From Kitasatospora sp. NBC_01250 (GTDB lineage: Bacteria > Actinomycetota > Actinomycetes > Streptomycetales > Streptomycetaceae), in the NCBI RefSeq assembly GCF_036226465.1, contig NZ_CP108476.1, forward strand, positions 7,750,001 through 7,814,000: a DNA stretch of 64,000 nucleotides, written 5' to 3'. Below, in pieces: positions 32,194-39,147 of the stretch (within the stretch, counting starts at the first letter, position 1; each line of letters starts with the position of its first letter). The notes beneath the pieces are model-generated. The model was not told where the DNA came from. It saw only the letters and a list, made by a program, of their open reading frames with translations, and did not search any database. The translations under genes were made by a program, and so were the position numbers.

Positions 32194-32419
32194 GCCGTTC
32201 CGTGAACACCGATGGCTCCTCGGCCCGTTCGGGCCGAGGAGCCATCATCTTTTGGCGTCCATAACGGAGTTCTCGGCTTGCTCGCGATCTGTTCTCGGTC
32301 TGTTCTGAATCATCGAGTCCCGGATCGGCTGCTAGAAATTGGGTCTCGCCCCGGTTCCCGTCCCCGCTGTCGGCCGCTTGACCGGCCTTTGCGGGCCGAG
32401 TGCTGGGCCTTTCCAAGTG
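32101..32419. repeat. ~320-bp direct repeat, copy A
   Basis: This segment covers the end of the DUF397 gene, the terminator hairpin and about 170 nt beyond it. It is highly similar to 37355-37672 in the same orientation. The two copies bracket the XRE-HD and tandem-core RiPP genes. Shared landmarks include the 36-bp hairpin, repeated TCTGTTCT elements and GCTAGAAATTGG. Confidence 0.8.
32211..32246 (+). terminator. Perfect 16-bp terminator hairpin after DUF397
   Basis: Arms 32211-32226 and 32231-32246 (GATGGCTCCTCGGCCC and complement) pair perfectly around GTTC. The same hairpin recurs at 37465-37500. Confidence 0.88.
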
Positions 32420-32567
32420 AGCAAGGCGGAAGCCGTGGTCCAGAACGACTTGTAGCCGTCGCGGGGTCGCTCTATTTACGGCCGCTCCGCGAATACCTGC
32501 TCGTACAGCGGTGCGATCTCCACCAACGCCTGGGCGCTGATGGTTCCGAAGGCGGGTGTCTGCGAGG

Positions 32568-33143
32568 TCAACCGAGGTAGACCTTCTGCCACTCCAGTGA
32601 TGTCATCGTCAGCGCGGCCTCGGCGAGGGTGCGCGCCGACTCGGTCTTGAGGCTGCCCAAACTACTGTCGATCCACGGCTGGACATTCTGGTATCCCTGC
32701 TCACGGTACTCCACGGCCTGGATCAGACACTCCAGCTTGTCCGCGTCGTGGGCGACCGTGACTTCCGGGCTCTCGGAGTTCTCGTACTCCTCCACGATGG
32801 CCTGCACACCGGCGGTCACGGCAGGGTGAGCGGCGCTCACCTGGTCGGCCGTTACCCGCTCGTTGGAGGCAGCAGAAAGGTAGCGCCGGCCGATGTGCGG
32901 GATATCGCTGATCCGCGTCTCCTGGGTGTCGTGGAAGAGGCACAGCAGCGCCACCTTGGCCGGGTCGACACCCTCCATCATCGCGAGCACCGCGCCCACG
33001 ACGCCGGTCCGGAACGAGTGCTCGGCGATCGTCTCGGGGTCCTTGACTCCAGCGATCCACCAGCCGGAGCGCTTCGCCCGCTTGAGCATGCCCGCCTCGA
33101 ACAGGTAACCCGCAGTGCCCTTCGCCTGCCTGTCGTCCGTCAT
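32568..33143 (-). CDS. HD-domain hydrolase (YfbR/HDDC2-like nucleotidase)
   Basis: A 191-aa HD-superfamily phosphohydrolase. The metal ligands are visible as ETIAEHSFRTG (His), LFHDTQETRISDIPHIG (HD) and TVAHDADKLECL (Asp). Homologues hydrolyse deoxynucleoside 5'-monophosphates. Its ATG overlaps the stop of the upstream XRE gene. Its function beside a RiPP-like locus is unknown. Confidence 0.85.
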   Translation of the reverse strand: MTDDRQAKGTAGYLFEAGMLKRAKRSGWWIAGVKDPETIAEHSFRTGVVGAVLAMMEGVDPAKVALLCLFHDTQETRISDIPHIGRRYLSAASNERVTADQVSAAHPAVTAGVQAIVEEYENSESPEVTVAHDADKLECLIQAVEYREQGYQNVQPWIDSSLGSLKTESARTLAEAALTMTSLEWQKVYLG

Positions 33144-34330
33144 GGCCGTCCTTTGCCGTTGGATCGGTTGTCGTGGAAACCCCCCACTCGCAGACCGTAG
33201 TGCAAAGACTCCAGCTCGTGGCGGGACTGTTGCGAAAGGCCGTCACCATCGAGCAACACGCGCACCCGTGCCGCCAGATCGCGGGCGGTGAACGGGTCGG
33301 CGTCGGCGAGACTGCGCCGGGTGAGCATGAGTGCCCAGATCGAATGGACGTACAGGTCGGTGTACTCGCCAGCCCGGTCCAGTCGGATGGTGAACTGCCG
33401 CAGCAACGCGGAGGCGTCCCACGCAGGGTGCTCCCGCTCGGCCATGAAGTCGTCGCTGACTTTGGGGTGCGAGTCGACTCCAAGCCAGTGTGCCCAGTAG
33501 TTCAGGTTCGCGGTCTCGAAGTCGTCGTTGTCGGTGATCGAGCGGGCGATAAAATCACGCAGCAGTTCTGGATCGCCCTGCCGGGCCAGCGCCGCCGCGA
33601 CCGACCGTGCCTCGGCCCACCGTGGCGACCATCCCGAGCCGGCCGAGGGAATCCGGCCTCGGCGCTGCATCCCGCCGAACCACTCGACTACGTCTCGGTT
33701 CCGGTCATAGGAGGAGAGGTACCAGACCTGTCTCCGGAGTAACGCGGTCTTCTCGCCCTCGGCCTCTACCAGTTCGGCGGCGTGCCGGAGGTTGTCGAAG
33801 AACCGCCCGCGCTCCTCCTGGCCGAGGAGCGGCGCTGCGTACACCGGCCCGCGCCGGGCAGCAGGAACGCTCAACTCGGCGGCGACCGCGCCGGGAAGAT
33901 CCCCGCTGACGGCCCAACCGATCATGTGCGTGGTGTCGCGGGTGAGTACCCAGCCAGCCAGTGGATGCTCCAGAGTCTCGCGTCGGTTCGACCGCGACCG
34001 CAGTATCTCGCCGAGTACGAAGTCTGCGTCCATGGCGATGCTCATCAGGTCCACGAGCCCAACCGGCGCCCCGAGCAGGATCAGCTTTCTGCGGAGCGCC
34101 ACGAGGTTGCCCGCCCGGGTGGAGGAGAGCGGCCGACGGCCGGACTCCCAGCCCTGCACGGTGCTCTTGTCAATGCCCAGGTCGACGGCCAACTCGTCCT
34201 GAGTCCGAGGGATCTGCTCGCGGATGACCTTGAACAGAAACCCGGAGATCACACCATCGGGGACTCGATCGGGCCCGGGATGACTGCCAGTCAGTGCTTC
34301 ACCACGCCTCGGCGGTGTCCGAGCGGTCAT
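33140..34330 (-). CDS. XRE-family transcriptional regulator, 396 aa
   Basis: A helix-turn-helix at residues ~33-65 (IPRTQDELAVDLGIDKSTVQ, GWESGRRPL) is followed by a long helical region with TPR-like character (RRQVWYLSSYDRNRDVVEWF, WAEARSVAAALARQGDPEL). It is divergent from the 57-aa precursor candidate gene and probably regulates that operon. It is co-transcribed with the HD hydrolase through a 4-nt overlap. Confidence 0.8.
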   Translation of the reverse strand: MTARTPPRRGEALTGSHPGPDRVPDGVISGFLFKVIREQIPRTQDELAVDLGIDKSTVQGWESGRRPLSSTRAGNLVALRRKLILLGAPVGLVDLMSIAMDADFVLGEILRSRSNRRETLEHPLAGWVLTRDTTHMIGWAVSGDLPGAVAAELSVPAARRGPVYAAPLLGQEERGRFFDNLRHAAELVEAEGEKTALLRRQVWYLSSYDRNRDVVEWFGGMQRRGRIPSAGSGWSPRWAEARSVAAALARQGDPELLRDFIARSITDNDDFETANLNYWAHWLGVDSHPKVSDDFMAEREHPAWDASALLRQFTIRLDRAGEYTDLYVHSIWALMLTRRSLADADPFTARDLAARVRVLLDGDGLSQQSRHELESLHYGLRVGGFHDNRSNGKGRP

Positions 34331-34618
34331 TCCGGGCCCCCTTGGCCTCGATCGTCCGGATAACTCGTACTGGCAGTCCGTCGAACCGTGGATTCACTGG
34401 TCGTAACTTACTGACTACGGAATCAGCGGTGACAGCGGGAGCTTAGTACCACCTCGGCTCCCCGCGACGATGGCCGGAACCCTCGCACCGGCCGGCCGGT
34501 GCGAGGGCGCAGAGCCCCCAGTCCGGTGGAAAGGGTCATCGCCGGGCCGGGCCGCACCACCCCGCAAGACTGCTCACCCGCACCTGGGCGAGCAGAGTCA
34601 CCCCGATTGGAGAGGCAC

Positions 34619-34792
34619 ATGAGCACCACCATCAAGCCCGGTGACCAGGAGGTCACCAACCTGACGCGCCGCCTGGATCACTCGGTCCCGGACGGCGACT
34701 TCGCCCCGGCGGCGTCCGTCGAGTCCCTGACCCGTCGCCTGGATCACTCGGTCCCGGACGGCGACTTCGCCCCGGCGGATGCCGAAGTCTGA
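34619..34792 (+). CDS. 57-aa RiPP precursor candidate with two tandem cores
   Basis: ATG 34619 to TGA 34790-34792, with AGAG 4-8 nt upstream. After a 14-residue leader the peptide carries LTRRLDHSVPDGDFAPA twice (residues 15-31 and 37-53), separated by a short linker and ending in DAEV. There is no Cys. The next gene is an HExxH peptide hydroxylase and the one after is a second 2-oxoglutarate oxygenase, so Asp, His, Asn or Arg side chains in each repeat are likely hydroxylation sites. No homologous named product is recognised. Confidence 0.72.
   Translation: MSTTIKPGDQEVTNLTRRLDHSVPDGDFAPAASVESLTRRLDHSVPDGDFAPADAEV
34661..34778 (+). repeat. 66-bp tandem repeat in the precursor gene
   Basis: Segments 34661-34712 and 34727-34778 are identical except for two synonymous changes in the Thr-Arg-Arg codons. 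This points to recent duplication or selection for identical peptide copies. Confidence 0.85.
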
Positions 34793-34832
34793 CCGCAGTT
34801 CCGAACTGATGCCGGTTAGTTGACGGCATAGG

Positions 34833-34866
34833 CGGGTCGGCTCGGATGTTAACCCGAGCCGACCCG
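34833..34866 (+). terminator. 13-bp hairpin between precursor and hydroxylase genes
   Basis: Arms 34833-34845 and 34854-34866 (CGGGTCGGCTCGG and complement) pair perfectly around an 8-nt loop. It is likely to attenuate read-through from the precursor gene into the enzyme genes. Confidence 0.75.
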
Positions 34867-34907
34867 TCGCGTGGCGACGCACACACCCCAATCAAGGAGA
34901 GTCCGCA

Positions 34908-35834
34908 TTGAAGACCGCCATCGCCCCCCGCGTCCCCACCGGCTCCTTCTTCGACCTCGACCGGAAGGACCCGGACCTGATCCGGCTGCGCGAAGCGGGC
35001 GCGGAGAGCGCTCTGCCGTTCGCCCTGATGGAGCGCCTGGTGAAGTCGGGCACCCGCTACGCGGAGCACGCCCGCTCCCTGCGCAGTGACAACGTGACCG
35101 TGGCTGGGGCAAACTTCGACTGGTTCGACGCCGAGCTTCCCGGCGAGATCGCCGACGAGATCAACCTGACGGACTACGAGATCGTCCAGCACACCGACGA
35201 GCGCCGCGCGGCGCTGACCCAGGCCCTGGACCGCCTGTCGCTGGTCCACCCCGAGGGATTCGCCCGTGTGCGCGAGTTCGTTCGTGGGCTGCTGTGGGTG
35301 GGCCTCAAGCCCGACGTCCGCACCTCCTCGCTGACCAGCAGCAGCGATCCGGCGCTGCCCTACGTCATCGTGTTCTCCGAGAAAGCCCGGCACCACATCC
35401 CGCCGAATACCGTCAGCGAGCAGCCGTCCCACCTCTTCCTGGCGGAGAACATCCTGCACGAGGGCACCCACCAGTCGGTCAGCTTCCACGTCCTCCAGCA
35501 CCAGACATTCGCCGACGGGTACTCCTCCAAGACGTCCCCCAAGATCGAGATCAAGTGGCGGGCCGGGCAGGGCGTCGTGCGCAACCAGTTCTGGGAAGTG
35601 GACCGGGCCTTCCACGCGACCTGCGTGTACAACCAGTTGCTGCGGTTTCGCCGGATCGAACTCGACCGCGACGACCTGACCGCCAACGAGCGTGAGTGCT
35701 TTCAGGCCGCCTACGGCGAGGGGCTGCCGGCTGTCCGCTACCTCATGCGCGAACTCGAACTCCTGAGTGGGCAATTCTCCCCGCATGGGGTGGATCTGCT
35801 GGCTGACTTGCGCCACCAGACCGACCAGCTGTAG
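34908..35834 (+). CDS. HExxH-type 2-oxoglutarate-dependent peptide beta-hydroxylase
   Basis: A 308-aa member of the RiPP-associated HExxH domain family, characterised members of which are Fe(II)/2-oxoglutarate-dependent peptide beta-hydroxylases. The motif is in LAENILHEGTHQSVSF (residues ~177-193). Conserved helices before and after (NLTDYEIVQHTDERRAALTQ, RNQFWEVDRAFHATCVYNQL) are also typical. It begins with TTG 34908, supported by AAGGAGA 7 nt upstream. It lies directly behind the tandem-core peptide gene, which is the obvious substrate. Confidence 0.82.
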   Translation: MKTAIAPRVPTGSFFDLDRKDPDLIRLREAGAESALPFALMERLVKSGTRYAEHARSLRSDNVTVAGANFDWFDAELPGEIADEINLTDYEIVQHTDERRAALTQALDRLSLVHPEGFARVREFVRGLLWVGLKPDVRTSSLTSSSDPALPYVIVFSEKARHHIPPNTVSEQPSHLFLAENILHEGTHQSVSFHVLQHQTFADGYSSKTSPKIEIKWRAGQGVVRNQFWEVDRAFHATCVYNQLLRFRRIELDRDDLTANERECFQAAYGEGLPAVRYLMRELELLSGQFSPHGVDLLADLRHQTDQL

Positions 35835-35870
35835 TGCCAAGCCGAGCGGAACCGAGCGAGGGAGGGTCCA

Positions 35871-37121
35871 GTGCTCCAGCACCTCATCACACAAGACACC
35901 GGCCTGCGGATGGTTCCCACCGACCGGGACGAGTTGACCACCGCGGTCGACCAACTCCACGAGGAGCTGCGGGCCTTGCCCGAAGGGGCCGATCTCGCCC
36001 GGACTCGGGTCCTGACCAGGTGGATCGGCATCGGCGAGATGAGCCTGGGCAACCACGGCGAAGCCCGCACGTTCCTCCGGCAGTCGCTCGATCTGGCCGC
36101 AGCCATCGGCAACACCCGGGCCGTCGTCGCCACCGGGCTCAATCTCGGCGATGCACACCGGTATGCCGGCGACATTCATGCTGCGGACGCGCTCTACCGC
36201 CGCGCGCTGGACACCGCGCGAGGCCAGCACCCAGAACTCGTGGACTTCGCCCTCCAGCACTTCGGCAAGCACCTCACGGAGCAGGGCAACCTCGCTCCGG
36301 CCCGGGCCCACCTGGAAGAAGCGCTGCGCCTGCGGCTCGCCAAAGGTGAGCCAGAGCTGATCGACTCCACCAAGGCCGCACTCGACCGTGTCGCGCTGCT
36401 GATCGACCAGGCCAACGCCAAGGCATCAGCAGGAGACGGTGCGACACCGGGCCAGTGGAGTGGTCGGTGGACCTCATGGCTCCAGTCGCGCACCACGGCC
36501 CGGACACCGGCCCGGTGGGCAAAGGAGTTCCCCACTCTCCGGGACGCTGTGAGCGGGCTCACCGCACACCAGCGCGTGCACCCGCGCCACCTGCGCGATC
36601 AGTCGTTCCCCGCTGAGCTGATCGCCGCTATGGCGGAGGAGGCCGAGAAGGCCGTAGCCGCCGACGGATACCTCCACAACGGCAAGTGGAACGCGGCCGT
36701 TGGGAACGCCGCGAACCGCTTCGCCGGACAAGTCGATCTCGCCGCTGTCGTAGCGCGGTCCCCCGGTCTGGAGGTCGAGCAGCCGCACACTGCCGTCTAC
36801 ATCGCGTACCTGGAGGAAGGGCAGTTTCTCGACTTCCACGTTGACGAGTTCGGCTTCGGCGAGGCCAACCTGATCCTGTGCCTCAAGCACGGGCGCCCCA
36901 CCGGTGCGCCCAGGGTCAGCACCACCGTCTTCATCAACGCCGACGGCTACCTCGAATGCGATCTCGCCGCAGGTGACTGCGTCGTATTCGATGGCGCGCT
37001 CACGCCGCACGGCCGGACGTCCCTCAGCGCCGGAGAGAGCGTCACCCTCATCAGCTTCGGTTTCCGCGCGCGTGCCCAGGCTCCGCGCACGATCACGCAC
37101 CTCCCACCGGTCCCTGGGTAG
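35871..37121 (+). CDS. TPR protein fused to a 2OG-Fe(II) oxygenase-like domain
   Basis: A 416-aa fusion. The N-terminal ~190 residues are tetratricopeptide repeats (IGEMSLGNHGEARTFLRQSL, GLNLGDAHRYAGDIHAADAL, FGKHLTEQGNLAPARAHLEE). The C-terminal ~200 residues resemble a double-stranded beta-helix oxygenase: metal ligands HxD in FLDFHVDEFGFGE and a distal His in GALTPHGRTSLSAGE, with a downstream Arg. The GTG start has GGGAGGG 4 nt upstream. The TPR part probably holds the peptide and the oxygenase part modifies it. It follows the HExxH gene by 36 nt. Confidence 0.75.
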   Translation: MLQHLITQDTGLRMVPTDRDELTTAVDQLHEELRALPEGADLARTRVLTRWIGIGEMSLGNHGEARTFLRQSLDLAAAIGNTRAVVATGLNLGDAHRYAGDIHAADALYRRALDTARGQHPELVDFALQHFGKHLTEQGNLAPARAHLEEALRLRLAKGEPELIDSTKAALDRVALLIDQANAKASAGDGATPGQWSGRWTSWLQSRTTARTPARWAKEFPTLRDAVSGLTAHQRVHPRHLRDQSFPAELIAAMAEEAEKAVAADGYLHNGKWNAAVGNAANRFAGQVDLAAVVARSPGLEVEQPHTAVYIAYLEEGQFLDFHVDEFGFGEANLILCLKHGRPTGAPRVSTTVFINADGYLECDLAAGDCVVFDGALTPHGRTSLSAGESVTLISFGFRARAQAPRTITHLPPVPG

Positions 37122-37281
37122 TGCCGGTGTGTTCAGCCGATCTGAGACCCTGTCCCTGGACTCCGCCGGGGAGGCGCTGGACGGAGCGGGGCCGGAGCCC
37201 TCGCTGAATGGGAGGCGCCCGTGTGGGCGAGCAGCGGGCCTGAGCGTGAAGCCTTGATCAAGAAGCCTGTTCGGGCCGCGC

Positions 37282-37447
37282 GGCCGGTCGTCATCGGGCA
37301 GTACAAGGGGGCTGTGAACAAGGTTGATCCGACGCCGGCATGGTGGTTCAAGTCGATCCACAGGGGCCCGCGTTGGTCTTCGGGCCCGCGGCCTGGCGGA
37401 CGTTCGTGACGGCGCTGCACGGTGGGGGGCTCTCCGGCGACTGCTGA
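37282..37447 (+). pseudogene. Decayed DUF397 gene copy
   Basis: From 37315 the sequence reads KVDPTPAWWFKS (as in DUF397) and then jumps to DPQGPALVFGPAAWRTFVTA in another frame, ending at the TGA at 37445-37447. Compared with the intact gene at 31981-32193, about 40 codons are deleted and the frame is broken. It forms the left end of direct-repeat copy B. Confidence 0.7.
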
Positions 37448-37672
37448 GCCGTTCCGTGAACACCGATGGCTCCTCGGCCCGTTCGGGCCGAGGAGCCATC
37501 GTGGTGTCCGGCCCGGAACGGAGTTCTCGGCTTGCTCGCGGTCTGTTCTCAGTCTGTTCTGGATCACCGGATTGGGCTGGATCGGGTGCTAGAAATTGGC
37601 CTCGCCCCGGTTCCCGCTGCCGGTCGGGTGGTCGAGCGGCGTCGCGGGAGGAGTGCCGGGTCATTCCAAGTC
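37355..37672. repeat. ~320-bp direct repeat, copy B
   Basis: Same orientation and order of landmarks as copy A at 32101-32419: DUF397 3' end, 16-bp hairpin, TCTGTTCT repeats and GCTAGAAATTGG. It ends just before the ribosome binding site of the 29-aa peptide gene, so its distal part is probably that operon's promoter/leader region. Confidence 0.8.
37465..37500 (+). terminator. Second copy of the 16-bp hairpin
   Basis: Arms 37465-37480 and 37485-37500 are identical to the hairpin at 32211-32246. Confidence 0.85.
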
Positions 37673-37688
37673 GAGGGAGGTGGACCAG

Positions 37689-37778
37689 ATGAAGAAGATC
37701 GCCATCCGGAAGGCCGGATCCGTGCGTCTCACCAGCGCGGTTGGCGCGCTGTACGGCGGCTGCGGCTGTCCTGCCTGA
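37689..37778 (+). CDS. 29-aa Cys-containing peptide, candidate RiPP precursor
   Basis: ATG 37689 to TGA 37776-37778, preceded by GGGAGG with good spacing. The N-terminal half is basic (MKKIAIRKAGSVRL) and the C-terminal end is YGGCGCPA. The basic leader/Cys-rich tail layout and the following PqqD-M50 protease gene support a modified-peptide precursor. No maturase such as LanM, YcaO or radical SAM is adjacent, so modification may be minimal or made by enzymes elsewhere. Confidence 0.62.
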   Translation: MKKIAIRKAGSVRLTSAVGALYGGCGCPA

Positions 37779-37798
37779 TAGTTCGTCAGCTATCTGTG

Positions 37799-37837
37799 CC
37801 GGCGACGGGTCCGCGCTCTGTGCGGACCCGTCGCCGG
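37799..37837 (+). terminator. 16-bp hairpin between peptide and protease genes
   Basis: Arms 37799-37814 and 37822-37837 (CCGGCGACGGGTCCGC and complement) pair perfectly around a 7-nt loop, 20 nt after the peptide stop. Confidence 0.8.
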
Positions 37838-37870
37838 TGGCCCACTGTCCTTCTTCCGCGCGGAGGAGCC

Positions 37871-39130
37871 ATGCCAGACAGGCCTGCGGCGGTGGACCCC
37901 GGCGAGGTCCGGGGACCGGGAGCGCCGGAGCGGCCGCTCGCCTTCCACCCGCTCACCTTCCTGCCCGAGGGCGACGACGTGACCGTCGGGCGGCCGGACG
38001 AGGGGGAGTTCGTCGTGCTGCCGGCCGACGGCGCCGCGCTGCTGCGCCGGCTGGTCGACGGGCAGACCTGCTCGCAGGCCGCCCAGTGGTACCAGGAGAC
38101 CTACGGGGAGTCGGTCGACATCGCGGACTTCGTCGCGGATCTCGGCGAGTTGGGCTTCCTGCGCGGGGCGGACGAGCCCGTCGCCCCGCCGCCCGCGCCG
38201 GTGCGCTGGAGCCGGCTGGGCCGGGCGGTCTTCTCCCCGGTCGGCGCGGTCGTCTACCTGGCCCTGATCGCGGGCTGGCTGGCCGCCATGGTGCGCACGC
38301 CCGCACTCGTGCCGAGCTACCACCACCTCTTCTTCACCCACTACATGTCGGTGCTGATGGTGACGATGTACCTCAGCCAGATGCCGCTGGTGCTGCTGCA
38401 CGAGGCCGCGCACGCGCTGGCCGGCCGCAGGCTGGGGCTGCGCTCCCGGCTCTCGGTGGGGCGGCGGCTGTACTACCTCGTGTTCCTGACCGCACTGGAC
38501 GGCCTGGTGGGGGTGCCGCGCCGCAAGCGCTTCCTGCCCATCCTGGCGGGCATCCTCACCGACATCGCCGTCCTCGCCGGGCTCACCCTGCTGGCCGCCG
38601 TGACCCGGCGCGGCGACGGTTCGTTCCCGCTCGTGGGCGCCTTCGCGCTCGCCCTGGCCTACCTGACGGTGCTGCGGCTGCTCTGGCAGTGCTGGTTCTT
38701 CCTGCAGACCGACGTGTACTACCTGGTGGTCACCGTCCTCGGCTGCGTCGACCTGCAGACGACCGCCAAGCAGCTGCTCGCCAACCGCTGGTGCGCGCTG
38801 CTCGGGCGCCCCGCCCGCTTCGACCCGGAGGTCTGGCACCCGCGCGACCGGTCGGTGGCCCGCTGGTACTCGGTGCTGATGGTGGCCGGTTACGCCTTCT
38901 GCCTGGGCACCCTGGCGTTCGGCCTGCTGCCCAGCGCCGTCCGGGTGTTCGCCACGGTGCTGGCCCGGCTCTCCGCGCACGGCTCGCACAGCGCCGCCGG
39001 GCTGACCGACAGCGTGCTGTTCCTGCTGCTGAGCGTCGGCGAAGTCGTGGTGGCAGGCGGCCTGTTCCTGCGCGAACGGCGGAGTCGGCGAGCTGCTTCG
39101 GCCGCGGCCACCGCCTCGTCCCCGTCCTGA
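37871..39130 (+). CDS. PqqD-domain M50-type intramembrane metalloprotease
   Basis: A 419-aa membrane protein. Residues ~20-95 form a PqqD-like recognition domain (EFVVLPADGAALLRRLVDGQ, QWYQETYGESVDIADFVADL). About eight hydrophobic segments follow. The zinc-binding HExxH is in LVLLHEAAHALAGRRLGLRS (residues ~174-193). Similar PqqD-M50 proteins process RiPP leaders, as in daptide clusters. GGAGGAG precedes the ATG. The likely substrate is the adjacent 29-aa peptide. Confidence 0.82.
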   Translation: MPDRPAAVDPGEVRGPGAPERPLAFHPLTFLPEGDDVTVGRPDEGEFVVLPADGAALLRRLVDGQTCSQAAQWYQETYGESVDIADFVADLGELGFLRGADEPVAPPPAPVRWSRLGRAVFSPVGAVVYLALIAGWLAAMVRTPALVPSYHHLFFTHYMSVLMVTMYLSQMPLVLLHEAAHALAGRRLGLRSRLSVGRRLYYLVFLTALDGLVGVPRRKRFLPILAGILTDIAVLAGLTLLAAVTRRGDGSFPLVGAFALALAYLTVLRLLWQCWFFLQTDVYYLVVTVLGCVDLQTTAKQLLANRWCALLGRPARFDPEVWHPRDRSVARWYSVLMVAGYAFCLGTLAFGLLPSAVRVFATVLARLSAHGSHSAAGLTDSVLFLLLSVGEVVVAGGLFLRERRSRRAASAAATASSPS

Positions 39131-39147
39131 CGCTCCTGGAGGAGAAC

